A DNA stretch of 32,051 nt, from assembly GCF_001186125.1 (NCBI RefSeq), contig NW_014040530.1, positions 88,569-120,619 on the forward strand, written 5' to 3'. Shown here in pieces: positions 23,001-32,051 of the stretch. Within the stretch, counting starts at the first letter, position 1, and every line of letters starts with the position of its first letter. The stretch comes from Sphaeroforma arctica JP610. Lineage: Eukaryota > Opisthokonta > Ichthyosporea > Ichthyophonida. The notes under the pieces were generated by a model. That model saw nothing but the letters and a program-made list of their open reading frames with translations. It did no database searches and was not told where the DNA came from. Made by a program: the position numbers and the translations under genes.

Positions 23001-26000
23001 TTTCATTCTGAAAGGCCGACACTAATGAGCACGTGACTTATGTGTGGCTGAACAGGTTTCTTTGGCTGATTTGCGCGGGGAAGAGATCTTCAATCCTGAC
23101 GCCACGGTCACAGACGACGAGTCGCCGCGCACTATAGACACAATTTCCGAGAAGGAGGACGATCATGATGATGAGAGTTATATGTTGACCGCACATACGC
23201 AAGGCCGGAGATCAACCGATGTATTGATGCACGCGGGAAGCGCTGACAGACTGATTTTCGCTAAGAAGAGCCAACTGAACAGAGACAGCTCGAATTTACG
23301 CAGCAAGGCCTCGAGTGTTAGCCAAACTCACCAGCCTTTTCAACCCACAAAAGTTCTGCGCCGGCATAGCCTGTGCGAGAAAAACCCCTGCGAGGAGTGC
23401 GAATCGGACAGGGTGAGCAATCAGGATGTATACTTACCCAACACGGAGGCCACGGCTAGTAAAGTGAATGACGACAAGATGACTCTACAGATGGGAAGTT
23501 CTACGGGAGCCAATGCAACTTCAAAGGTGTCAAAAATCCAAAGTCAAAGAAAACTTTCCGACGATATACTTTCAGATATTGACATCGCAAACAAGGATAC
23601 AAAATTGCCTTCTACGGTAGTGGATACACTTCCGTCCACTTCGAGTCATGTTAACACACAGAGGGAGGATGCAGGGCTGGAAAGCACTATTCTGAAGTCA
23701 ATTACAGAAGTGTCGGACGCAACGTCCGCTCGTATTAGTGATCAAGAAGTATGTGACGGAGCAACTGAGGTCTTCGATTATTGTATGATCTGTTCTAGTG
23801 GTGCATGCATCGTATAGCATCTGTTCTCAACCTTCCCTGACCCACCCAGTTCGTTCTCGATTTGTGATGGGTGACTGCGCATTCAGGTGGCGTTACTTTG
23901 GCGTATATTCTCGCTTTGAAGGGTAGTATACTGTGGTTTACCGTGTGTGGGGCTGAGGTAGGCTATTGTCTGATCAATCACAAGCTGCGTTTTCTTTGCA
24001 TGGCCATGGGCTACGAGTACTGATTCTTCACTTAATTCACGCTAAGCTCGTGGGATTACACGTCACTTTGATGAGCGATATCGACGAGTTGGTCATGTTC
24101 TGGAACACCGAGTTGCGACGAGCATACGCCTCCTCAATCTCAGCAAAAGATACTCCCACAAAGTCTGTAAGTGTTATCAAGCAACTTTTTTTTCTTCATT
24201 TCGTCAACAGGTATCGTCAGTCTAATGATACGAACATGTAATGTGCTCTTGAGTGTTTCGCCTACTTTTTCGCCTTTCAACTCTGCTGAAGTACTAAACA
24301 TCTAAGACAATACAAACGTAAGGCCAACCTACCGCAATTCACATTCTGACTCATCTGTGGCGTTTTGCATGATATTGCAGCCGAAGAATGAGGGACACTC
24401 CAGATGGAACACGCCCGTCGAGTTCGTAAGTTTCTTTGCGACCAAATGTCGGGTGGTTGTGATTGTTCTATTTCTCTTGGATGAAAGCAATTTATCATTG
24501 CCTTGTGCAATTTTGATCAGGAATAAAATTTGGAGGTCTGACCAGAGGATGATACCAAAGTAGATACATGGAATACCGGCAACTTATCATATCACATGTA
24601 TCACATGAAACTGTAAGTTTCAGATCAACCTACCCTTCGAGATGAACGATCCGAATTTCGACCCGGCTGTGGAACTGGGCACGTCTCCCACCAGCTCGAT
24701 CAAACAGGACGCGAGACAGCCAACTAGTTTTTTAAATGTCGGCAGCGTTATGGCTGCGGTGCAACGCGCCCGATCTTCTTCGTACCAGGTACGGTTTGTG
24801 TATATGCAACCGAGTCGTATCCGGCCGTTGCACAAATTGAGGTCAAACATTGTTTTATTCTCCAGTTTGGGTTGCTATTCTCAATCAATTTTCCTGTTTT
24901 TTTCAGAATGAAGACGAAAAGAAGAATGAGGTAGATAATGGAACATCACGTGATATGGGACACCTCAGGTGAGTACTTCGGATGTGAGCACCATCTTTGC
25001 GCCTCTTTTCCTCCATAAAGTCCACATATCGCCAATCGATCTCTTTGAATTTTTATTTTGTTGCCACGGACACCACATAGACTAAATCCGTGATACTCCG
25101 ACCTCACAGGGGCAAAGAGAACGTGCTACTTAATTCGGGGTTGATCACACCCGAGGAAGCCATCCACAGTAGGTCACGATTTATGACAACTGCTCATATT
25201 GAAGGGTTACAGAGCGATGCTTACTTCGAAGACTGGAGCGATTTACTGCTTAGCCCTCGCAATGACCAATTCAGTGTTGTCAATTTCGATTTAAATACTA
25301 TGGACCTAACACCAAACGCGGTTATGAGCCCAACATCCATCACCAACAAGTCTCCATTCTGGCGCATCTCGAGTAAAGTCACGGAACTAGATGACAGCTT
25401 GATATCTGCTGAGGCCGTAGCGCTGCTGCCTCGACGGAAATTCGGACAGAGTCTGGAGGAAGTCACACAGGTATTGTAGTGATAGTAGGTCCTTGTTTTG
25501 GTAACGACAAATCTTTCTCGAATATGGCTTATTGTCTGATTTATGAGTTTTTGTCAACTTGCTAAGGCGATCAGCTCTATTGTTGGCACAGGAAATTGGG
25601 ACTCAAACACCGCCGCAAGAACAGCGGGCCCCGGTGAGTTCTCGCAATTTCGGCTCGCTGATGTCGAGAATCAGAGCGGGAACTTCCGATCCGATAGCTG
25701 CGATGACTCATGGTATCGTCCCGATGGACAACTTTGTGACATCCTCAATTAATCCTAGGGCTGTGACTAGCACTCCTGCGCGGTTTGAGACAGATGAAGC
25801 GCCAGCAGCCCCAGGTATGTTATGGTACTAAAACGGTGTCGGATCCTTCGCATACATGACAAGTAACAATTTTTGAACGACGCTCTCATTGCTGAGTGGT
25901 GGCCTATTGTTGCTTTGTGTAGGCACCACCGGGGCGAGTGCAATGTAGCATAGAAGCTAGCGGCTTTTAAAGAATACGACAACACCTGATATATAGTCAG

Positions 26001-29000
26001 TTGCGTATAGGACAGTGAAAGCCACAGTGAAGAACAGTTGACGAGCTCCAGATTTTAGCAGCTCAACTTTGCAAAATTATGTTGTATATGCGGCTGTTTG
26101 TTAAGTGTGAAAATGTACCATTATTACTACATTGATGCCATCAGGGACGGGGGAGGCCTCAGACATATATATCGAAATAGGTGATCAGTCCGACAGCTCA
26201 GCATTGCGCGCTCTTGCAAGTCAACCACCGCCAATCTTTGCGATGAATACGGATATCACCCCAAGCATATCAGATTTGGGAAGTCAGATTGTCCCCAAAA
26301 GATCAGTCTCACCTCGGTCCTCGACCCCATCCGCCGAACCGCCGCGACCACCCCTCACGCCAATACCGTCGCAATCGCAAGATTTCTACGACTTTAGCCT
26401 TCTAGACTCGGTCGCAGCAAAAAAGATCAAGGACGATATGGAAACCCTCTGCCGATCAATCACGCGCAAGACCCAGCCGCCTCCAAAACAACAACTGTCC
26501 GTACCATCCTTGTCCAAAGCTCACTATCAACTTCCTGCCACCGAGCTCCCTTACATAATGCTGATAGACGACGAACCAAGCACACTTATAGCCTATTTCT
26601 TGGCCTCTATGCCGTATCGGAAGAAACTGAACGAGACAATGACCGTACGCCCGAGAACGGAGTCGAGCGCTAGTGGCTACAACACTGCGGGCAACCCTAG
26701 TGTATTTGAGAATAGAAGTCCATCCGCAGCAGGTGGCGAGAATGCGAATGCGGCCGAGCCAAACCCAATGAAGCCAGTCATGACCAAACAGAAGACAGGC
26801 GGTGGGCCACCAGACGCCAGGAAAGCGTCCAGGTTAAAAAATGTGCACAATATTGCCAAGGTAAACGGCGTTAAGGCAGGCGGCTCCGCGCTTCGAGACA
26901 CTAGCAACGATCTTATGAAGCCGAATTCAGAAGTTTTGGATGAGAAGGTGACTGGGAGAGCGGATCGACAAGGAGTACTTAGCAAACTGGATCTCTCTAC
27001 TAACACACCCGAGCGTACCACTCAATTGCGATACACCAGTGTGTCACCATCACCAGCGCCCACCACAGCGTACTTCAAGACGGCGTCGCAGCAGAAGAAG
27101 TCCCAGGGCAAACAGCCTAAACATAGTATCGCCTCACAGGCGCCCGTTCGCATTCCCTATACCTCCATTGGAGGCGTCGATGCGCCTTCAGTTATGAATA
27201 TGATCAACAACCGGGGCCAGTACTCTCCGAATTCGGGAATGCTGCGAGTGCCAGCGGATACCAGCAACGGCGTGGGGAGCGTTGCTAATATGCTGGGTGC
27301 GGAGGAACCTATAGAAGACTCTCCTTCATTCTCAGCCGACGGACAAGACCGCAAAGGTATCTATCTAGGACTTTGAATAGTGCGATTTGAGCTGTGAGTT
27401 GGCTTTGGAAGGCTTCTTTACTTCATTTTAGTTTAATCGCGTTCTGTCAGTACATCGAGTTACTTACGTATAACTGCTATGTACTATCGTATTGTTGCAC
27501 AGGTTCAGAATCTCCGCACATACAGCTTCAGGTTGTGGACGACACGACTGTATTTGGCATTAGAATAGTCTGGGCGCGCCGATTCCATCGTCTGCGAGAG
27601 CTGTGCACCGAAGGAGAGGACAAGTTCATCCGCTCGTTGTCTCGCTGCGCTGTATGGGAGGCCACGGGGGGCAAAAGTGGGTCGACTTTCCTACGCACAT
27701 TGGGTATGGATTATTATGGGGCGTCAGGGCTTTTTGTTTTGTTTTGGGCGGGGGTGTGGTTTGATCCTTTAAACTACCAAACTGCACTTATCTTGTTGAG
27801 GTACCGCCATGCTCAACAGAAATTGTCTTTCGCAGATGGAAGATACGTCTTGAAACAAATGTCTCGCGTGGAGGTGGCGTCGGTCATAGATCTCTCCGAA
27901 GCCTACTTGAAGTACATGTTCGAGAGCATCAGAGCAAATGTAAGTCTACTATGTAGCTCATTGATTGAAGAACCTGTGATCACTTGATTAAGAGTGACCG
28001 ATAATTCCGGCTGTGGTTTTGTACCACTGATTGGGCTCTTGGATCAACTGTACCCAAACCTAACAACCATACTACACTGTCCTCTCGCATAGCGTCCCAC
28101 TGTGCTGGCTAAAGTGCTCGGCATTTACCAGATATCGATGGTGGATCGGAAAACAAGTAAAACAAGCAAGGTGGCATTCATAGTGATGGAAAATGTATTC
28201 TACGGACGCAAAATCGATGTGGCTTTCGATCTCAAGGTGTGTCTGCGAAATTAGTGTCTCGCTATCGTATTCCTGCACGGATATGCCAGTGCCTTATATT
28301 TAAGCAATGCTTGGAACCCTATACCCTGTATTCATGCTATGTTTTTGAACGTTCACATGGGCGAACATATCTATCCATATTTCATTTCCAAAAAGCGTTG
28401 CATGCTCAAAGAACCGGAAGTAGGGCCGCTTTGTTCGCTAAAGTGATGCTGTTACCGTTGTTGAAAAACTAACAACAAATTCATTTGCACAGGGTTCACA
28501 AAGGTCACGATACGCCGAGACCTCCGACAAAAACGCAGTACTTCTCGACGAGAATTTCGTAGAATGTAAGTGAGAGGCATCCAAACCTCGTTCTCAAATC
28601 CACACGCCCATCATCCAACACAGTCGAGTCAGGTTTCATTTCTGCTATCTAGTCTCGAGTCTGGCCACCCGATTTTAAAACACACCTTTGTAATTTCTTC
28701 AGCTCTCCGTCATGGGTGTACTTCTCCCACTACATATTGCAATTTACACAACACATTTGTTTTTTTCTTCTGGTTGTAGCATTGATAAACTTACCTCCTG
28801 ATTCAATTCAAACACCAGTCATCACAGACACACCGATATACTTGCGCGGCCACACAAAACTTGTTCTGGAGACGGCTGTTGCGAGCGATGCGCTCTTTCT
28901 GTGCAACAACAACGTCATGGATTACTCGCTTCTAGTATGTGGTTTCTCAGCACTGTCACCTTTCGCTTGGCCATTTCCAATGCTTTAATTTTTCATTTCT

Positions 29001-29970
29001 AGTGTGTTGCTTAAGGCATTATTTTTTGATCGGCTTTGTCCAATACTATGATCTTACTTCGAGTAAGCAAAAGTTCTTACGTTGTTATCATCTGCCCGGC
29101 CCTCTTCAATGCTATGATATCTACTTTTTCAGCTTTGATGGCTGACGTCTGAACTCATCCTCTTATCTTTCACTTACCACAGATAGGGATCAACTACGAG
29201 AGTAAAGAACTGGTGGTGGGAATTATCGGTATGTAGAGTAGTGATACTGTACCACTCGAATGGGAACATCGAATCTGTAGGAGTTCAGTTGGAAAAAGTG
29301 AGCTGCACTGATATCCTTTTTTCTTCTTCCTAATACAGACTACATCAGGACGTACACTCTAGATAAGAAAATGGAGACCTGGGTCAAGTCTAGTGGAATT
29401 CTTGGAGGGAGTGGTAAGATGCCAACCGTCATCTCGCCCAACCTGTACATGAAAAGATTTCGTACTGCTGTTGAGGTATGAATGTCCACTTCTTGTGTCG
29501 CTGTGTTAAGATTTACCTACATACAGCGTTGCCTGTTCAATGACGTATACCGGTATATATATATATCGCGGTCGTATGCTCTCGATTTTGCAAGCTCTGA
29601 GTTCCGATGCTTGAAACTCATAGTCAAGTTTTGTAGAGTGAGTTGTTGTTAAGCTGAGTGGTCCTTTGCCGACGAACCTTTCACTATAGCGCCACGCATC
29701 GGAGCGACTTCAATCGAAACAGATAATATGCTCATTTTCGGTATCTTCTCGCTGGGGTTTGTGTAGGACTATTTCATAAGGCTCCCCGATAAGTGGACAG
29801 GGAAAACAATACCTTTGAGTTACCCAGATCTGTACCGCGACCTCAAGGGGCCCGCTACGGAGGCTACAAACAACACAACACTATCTCCTGCAGTACAGAC
29901 TGATAGCGACACTGCACGTGCTAAGACACATTCAGCGGGAGATGAGAAGGAGAAAGCGCGTATGATATAA
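11005..29970 (+). CDS. PIKFYVE: PIKfyve/Fab1 1-phosphatidylinositol-3-phosphate 5-kinase, giant form, 36 exons
   Basis: Makes PI(3,5)P2 from PI3P on endosomes. Exons: 11005-11170, 11475-12229, 12397-13153, 13641-13830, 14018-14419, 14737-15338, 15531-15721, 15895-15993, 16123-16278, 16410-16478, 16597-16671, 16911-16982, 17256-17558, 17769-18011, 18285-18345, 18510-18656, 18773-18922, 19494-22471, 22621-22678, 22825-22958, 23056-23748, 24047-24166, 24381-24425, 24624-24788, 24907-24968, 25110-25470, 25592-25814, 26145-27356, 27503-27703, 27836-27939, 28093-28236, 28493-28565, 28780-28934, 29183-29228, 29339-29475, 29767-29970. These sum to 11,553 nt, one open frame of 3,850 residues, all GT-AG. 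Domains: FYVE about 115-180, DEP 390-475, CCT 770-1010, Cys-rich 1178-1380, kinase 3497-3850. Human PIKfyve is about 2,100 residues. Least certain are the start codon and the acceptor at 24047. Confidence 0.92.
11654..11842 (+). other. FYVE zinc-finger domain of PIKfyve
   Basis: Within exon 2. It has the N-terminal W-x-x-D of WAPDDQ, paired CxxC motifs (CYQCG, CRICGQ, CWNCC), the PI3P-binding RRRHHCR basic stretch, and the closing RLCVFC. All eight zinc ligands appear present, so PI3P-dependent binding to endosomes is expected from the family. Confidence 0.95.
12630..12903 (+). other. DEP domain of PIKfyve
   Basis: Within exon 3. The segment includes VASDFIDWLL, ERMVSHDLI and DDYLLFRF, the usual DEP helix and beta signatures. 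A DEP domain is, as far as I know, found in animal PIKfyve but not in yeast Fab1 or plant FAB1, which supports a holozoan host. Confidence 0.85.
14737..15721 (+). other. CCT/TCP-1-like chaperonin domain of PIKfyve
   Basis: Exons 6 and 7. DPMDIRQWIK opens the region, followed by HGVVCAQHLVHKKM, PRILLLNSSIEY, KCHRPDVVLVSGSVAYKAQE, TIVGTCG-like and VTITLRGAD. In human and yeast proteins this chaperonin-like domain contacts the VAC14/FIG4 scaffold and regulates activity; the same role is inferred here. The GTAAGC at 15608 looks like a splice donor, but reading through it continues the domain into FVSYCGFIESFYL. Confidence 0.9.
17071..17118 (+). repeat. Perfect 24-bp tandem duplication in a PIKfyve intron
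   Basis: The unit at 17071-17094 is repeated exactly at 17095-17118, inside the intron between exons 12 and 13. Perfect identity implies a recent slippage event. No function is suggested. Confidence 0.9.
17256..18345 (+). other. Cysteine-rich (Fab1-specific) region of PIKfyve
   Basis: Exons 13-15. It opens VLYSVELPGN and carries FLSRYCFNTHACPSETCDRP, HECMKYGPCIPVSEETW, MSFGKFLELSFH and a SFHRNHNRYYGL block, the last matching the family's HS-x-x-x-DH-x-RYF type motif. It ends YDKIDMLLEVVVPP, as in animal PIKfyve. The histidine and cysteine ligands look intact. Confidence 0.85.
19165..19434 (+). repeat. Minisatellite, three units of about 88 bp, in a PIKfyve intron
   Basis: Units start near 19165, 19254 and 19342. 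Each contains GGAATTCATGGTAGCATTGCATACATATATTCCTG-like DNA (units 2 and 3 nearly identical, unit 1 more diverged) and closes with a CTTTATCTGG-like end. The array sits in the 571-nt intron before the giant exon 18 and explains much of that intron's extra length. Confidence 0.88.
21290..21352 (+). repeat. 36-nt in-frame coding duplication in PIKfyve linker
   Basis: Sequences at 21290-21316 and 21326-21352 match at most positions and are 36 nt apart. They encode GTQDEDTGD and GTQDEGTDD. The second copy runs straight into DDFGEF. The duplication keeps the frame. Confidence 0.85.
27503..29860 (+). other. PIP kinase catalytic domain of PIKfyve
   Basis: Exons 29-36, residues about 3497-3815. Family landmarks are GGKSGSTF, the ATP-binding YVLKQM (Lys about 3570), FIVMENVFY, FDLKGS-RSR, the catalytic NVMDYSLL (Asp about 3718), and the metal-binding IIDYIRTYT (Asp about 3738, split by an intron). 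The specificity-loop motif GGSGKMPTVISP also resembles the type III enzymes. The last residues are KTIPLSYPDLYRDL followed by a 40-residue acidic/polar tail. All key residues are present, so activity is expected. Confidence 0.95.
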
Positions 29971-30386
29971 CTGTTTTGTATTTATTTGAAACATCGAATC
30001 TAACGCGATCATTCTGATCCCATTTAGTAGGCTCAAATGGTGCCTGAGCTTCCTGGGCTTGTTTGCAATCTTCAGAAAGGGAATTAGATCTTTTTGTGAA
30101 TAAAATGCTTTCAGGAAATATGAGGATCTTCGCATCCAGCTAGCACACAATACACCAGCAAGTGCAACAGCGACATTCTGTCGGCCACAAATTGCACTGT
30201 CAATCCTAACGAGATAGGTACTTTCTTTTAAAGTGGCGATGGCTTCCCGCTCGATCAATACCCAAGTACCTTAGCGCCTTTCGGCTTCACTGCGAGCGGC
30301 CCGAAATGCAATACTGATTTGTCCACTACATGTATGTCATGTATACGCATTTGCATTTGACGCAATCACCGGCACACCAGCACACC
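29971..30386. other. Short gap between tail-to-tail genes
   Basis: About 415 bases between the stop codons of PIKfyve (+) and the thioredoxin-YccV gene (-). It contains an AATAAA at 30099-30104 and no gene that I can support; the minus-strand frame at 29932-30258 has no recognisable domain. Confidence 0.5.
30099..30104 (+). promoter_or_regulatory. Candidate poly(A) signal for PIKfyve
   Basis: AATAAA lies 129 bases after the PIKfyve stop codon at 29968-29970. Position and orientation suit a 3' processing signal, but no cleavage site can be seen from sequence alone. Confidence 0.4.
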
Positions 30387-31974
30387 TCAGAATTTGACGT
30401 CATCGGGATACTGAGAGTGCAGCCAACTCTTCGGCAAAAGCCGATTCATTTTAAACTTGGAATAGAAGTGTTTTTCCAGCAGAGGATGTTCGATGGTCGT
30501 CACGCGGCCAATGTACAGATCGAGGTCATCTTGACAGAGATAATTCACGTTAGGGCTACTATGCTCACCCAAATTAGAATCTGGACCCATGGAATGGGAC
30601 AGGGAGAGGATATACCGTACAAATTTGGTGAGACAATAATATGGCATTGTAAATCGCAGTAGACCCAAAAACACATTATGTCACCACAAAGCAACCATAT
30701 AGACTACTACACCTTATTACCATATGAATCACCGCTGACGAAAAGAAGTGTTAGTACAGCAGGCTCTACAAGTTACGGTGGCAGAGCTTTCGATTTGCAC
30801 ATACTAGTATCTTCAGGTATTGCCTGCCCCTTTGAGGTGTCCCATAACACCCGGTAATGTGGCTTCAGCTTGTTCTCCGACGAGACAGCCGGAGCTTGCA
30901 TTGTGTAGTCCCATCCCACAATCACACCCAGATGGGGCATCTCCCGTTCATCAGTGGTCAGATGGACCACATCCCCTATCCTGTACGAGATGTCATATCT
31001 GAACCTCAGATACCTGTCATGGTGCGAGAGAATAACAGGTCAGTGAATATACGCGAGCCAATCAGAGAGTCAGCGCCGCAATGATGCTGTCGCAAAACGA
31101 GACACAGCGAAATTGTCTCATACGATTGCTCAGGCAGCGATCGTTTGCACATCACCTTGGGTTCTGTGCAAACCCATAGAACGACGACAAGGGCGGATTT
31201 GCCGCCGTCTCTAGAGTCCAATCAATAACATCCACCGCTTCCCGTGGACCCTGGTAGTGAGAGGGGTTGTCTATGTCGCCATTGATATAGAGCAGTAAGC
31301 TAGGGAACGCGTGTATGTTGTGTCTGGCGACCAGCCGAGGGTGTATCGTCGCGTCCATCTTGCTGACCAGCGTGTCGTTGTTGAACGTTTCGTTGGTATG
31401 GATTGACTTGGCTATCTGGGAGGCGGGAAATACAGAGGTATGGATGGATACATACGGCCTTGAGCTCGCTTGGATAGGGAATATCTAGGATAGAGATACG
31501 AGAAACAAATATTAGACATGACTTCGAACGAACAAAAGAGACTGCCGTGACTCGAATTCGCAGTACCAACACGTAGAAAATGTATACCTCACTGTACGTA
31601 GCTTCGAAATTCTTGCAGTGTATACACCAGGGTGCGTAAAAATTGACCAGAACATTCTTATACTGATGCAAGCCACGTCGAAAATTCGCTGCGTCTAATT
31701 CTAACGCTTCTGGCCCCTAGACAGAACGTGAAAAAAAATGTAGACAGGTTATTATTTAATTTACAAAGATCATAAATACAAATTACTTTAACTGTTGTGA
31801 ACTAGAACGACCCGCAAATCCTGTGATGTGGACATCCAGTCTTGGTATCTCATGCGCAATTGAAAATAAATAAAAAACTATGTATGCGTGAGTACCTGTA
31901 CTTTCCTAACATCCGCAGCATTAGCGATGTCACAGGACAGACTGAAGCTCGAAACAAGCACTTTTTGTGTGAAC
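30387..31974 (-). CDS. PDI-like thioredoxin domain fused to YccV/HspQ-like domain, 5' partial
   Basis: Minus-strand exons are 31974-31902 (tentative), 31716-31588, 31415-31156, 31013-30805 and 30580-30387; reading phase agrees at every joint, giving about 287 residues in the window. The N-terminal domain has NVLVNFYAPWCIHCKNF (redox-type CIHC), KMDATIHPRLVARHNI and the cis-proline motif AFPSLLLYINGD, as in protein disulfide isomerases. The C-terminal part has YRIGDVVHL, GVIVGWD and HYRVLWD, then, after the last intron, DLDLYIGRVTTIEHP and SQYPDDVKF. That order matches the YccV-like domain of human FBXO21 and bacterial HspQ, which act in proteolysis. No ER-retention tetrapeptide is seen at the end. 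The true start, and any signal peptide, lie beyond the right edge. Function as a whole is unknown; redox-linked proteostasis is a guess. Confidence 0.8.
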
Positions 31975-32051
31975 CTATTATCACATGACCATAAAATTCA
32001 GAGACAAAAGGCCACAGTAGATTGCAAGGCAATGTATATAAATGTATATAA

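Larger units (their letters stand above)
18510..27356 (+). other. Very long low-complexity linker of PIKfyve (exons 16-28)
   Basis: Exon 16 still looks helical and family-like (LQKEMQMLFESLSLQLACLY). From exon 17 to exon 28 about 2,070 residues are rich in Ser, Pro, Glu, Asp and Thr with no folded domain that I recognise. Exon 18 alone is 2,978 nt. Short features are an acidic patch (DDFDDEDEE, exon 17), two RELPPPLP motifs (20699-20857), a duplicated segment with DDFGEF (21290-21364), and a conserved-looking HSRWNTPVEF-INLPFEMNDP block across exons 23-24. The linker joins the Cys-rich region to the kinase. Confidence 0.85.

Noticed and set aside
30773-30804. In-frame TAA at 30773 as the end of the YccV protein
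   Set aside because: It would cut the domain short; a GTATGT donor at 30804 leads in phase to an exon carrying the family's missing C-terminal half.
31154-31160. TGA just after the thioredoxin exon as the end of a separate thioredoxin gene
   Set aside because: A GT donor lies just before it, and its phase fits the YccV exon, which lacks its own start. Kept as the main alternative to the fusion.
1-32051. tRNA, rRNA and CRISPR features
   Set aside because: No cloverleaf, rRNA-like or spaced-repeat pattern was seen by eye; a covariance-model scan was not possible here.

Overview
This is a eukaryotic nuclear window with genes split by many short GT-AG introns. The best guess is a unicellular relative of animals (a holozoan such as an ichthyosporean). 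This is inference, resting on a PIKfyve with the animal-style FYVE-DEP-CCT-Cys-rich-kinase order, a GATA finger of the animal ZGLP1 type, and a fungal-style cystathionine beta-lyase that animals lack.

Layout, left to right. (1) 1-1090: AT-rich upstream DNA with small repeats. (2) 1091-2724 (+): cystathionine beta-lyase, 4 exons. (3) 3039-4058 (-): single-exon GATA-type zinc-finger protein, convergent with the lyase. (4) 4409-5731: a 1.3-kb compound microsatellite. (5) 5978-9200 (-): tRNA (guanine26-N2)-dimethyltransferase TRM1, 6 or 7 exons, with a mitochondrial-type presequence. (6) 9201-11004: a long gap between divergent genes, with a GC-rich palindrome pair and a decayed retroelement integrase scrap. 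(7) 11005-29970 (+): a PIKfyve/Fab1 lipid kinase gene that I can chain through 36 exons in one consistent reading frame, predicting about 3,850 residues. The FYVE, DEP, CCT, Cys-rich and kinase domains are all present, but a roughly 2,070-residue low-complexity linker precedes the kinase. (8) 30387-31974 (-, 5' end outside the window): a gene whose exons join a PDI-like thioredoxin domain to a YccV/HspQ-like domain, tail to tail with PIKfyve.

The genes do not form an operon or an obvious pathway. They cover methionine biosynthesis, transcription, tRNA modification, endosomal phosphoinositide synthesis, and probable redox or proteostasis work. The most unusual items are the thioredoxin-YccV fusion, the giant PIKfyve linker with a clathrin-adaptor-ear-like motif, and a stop-free intron of 132 nt just before the kinase's ATP-binding lysine. 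All exon boundaries were read by eye from splice signals, reading phase and remembered family sequences; no alignment was run.
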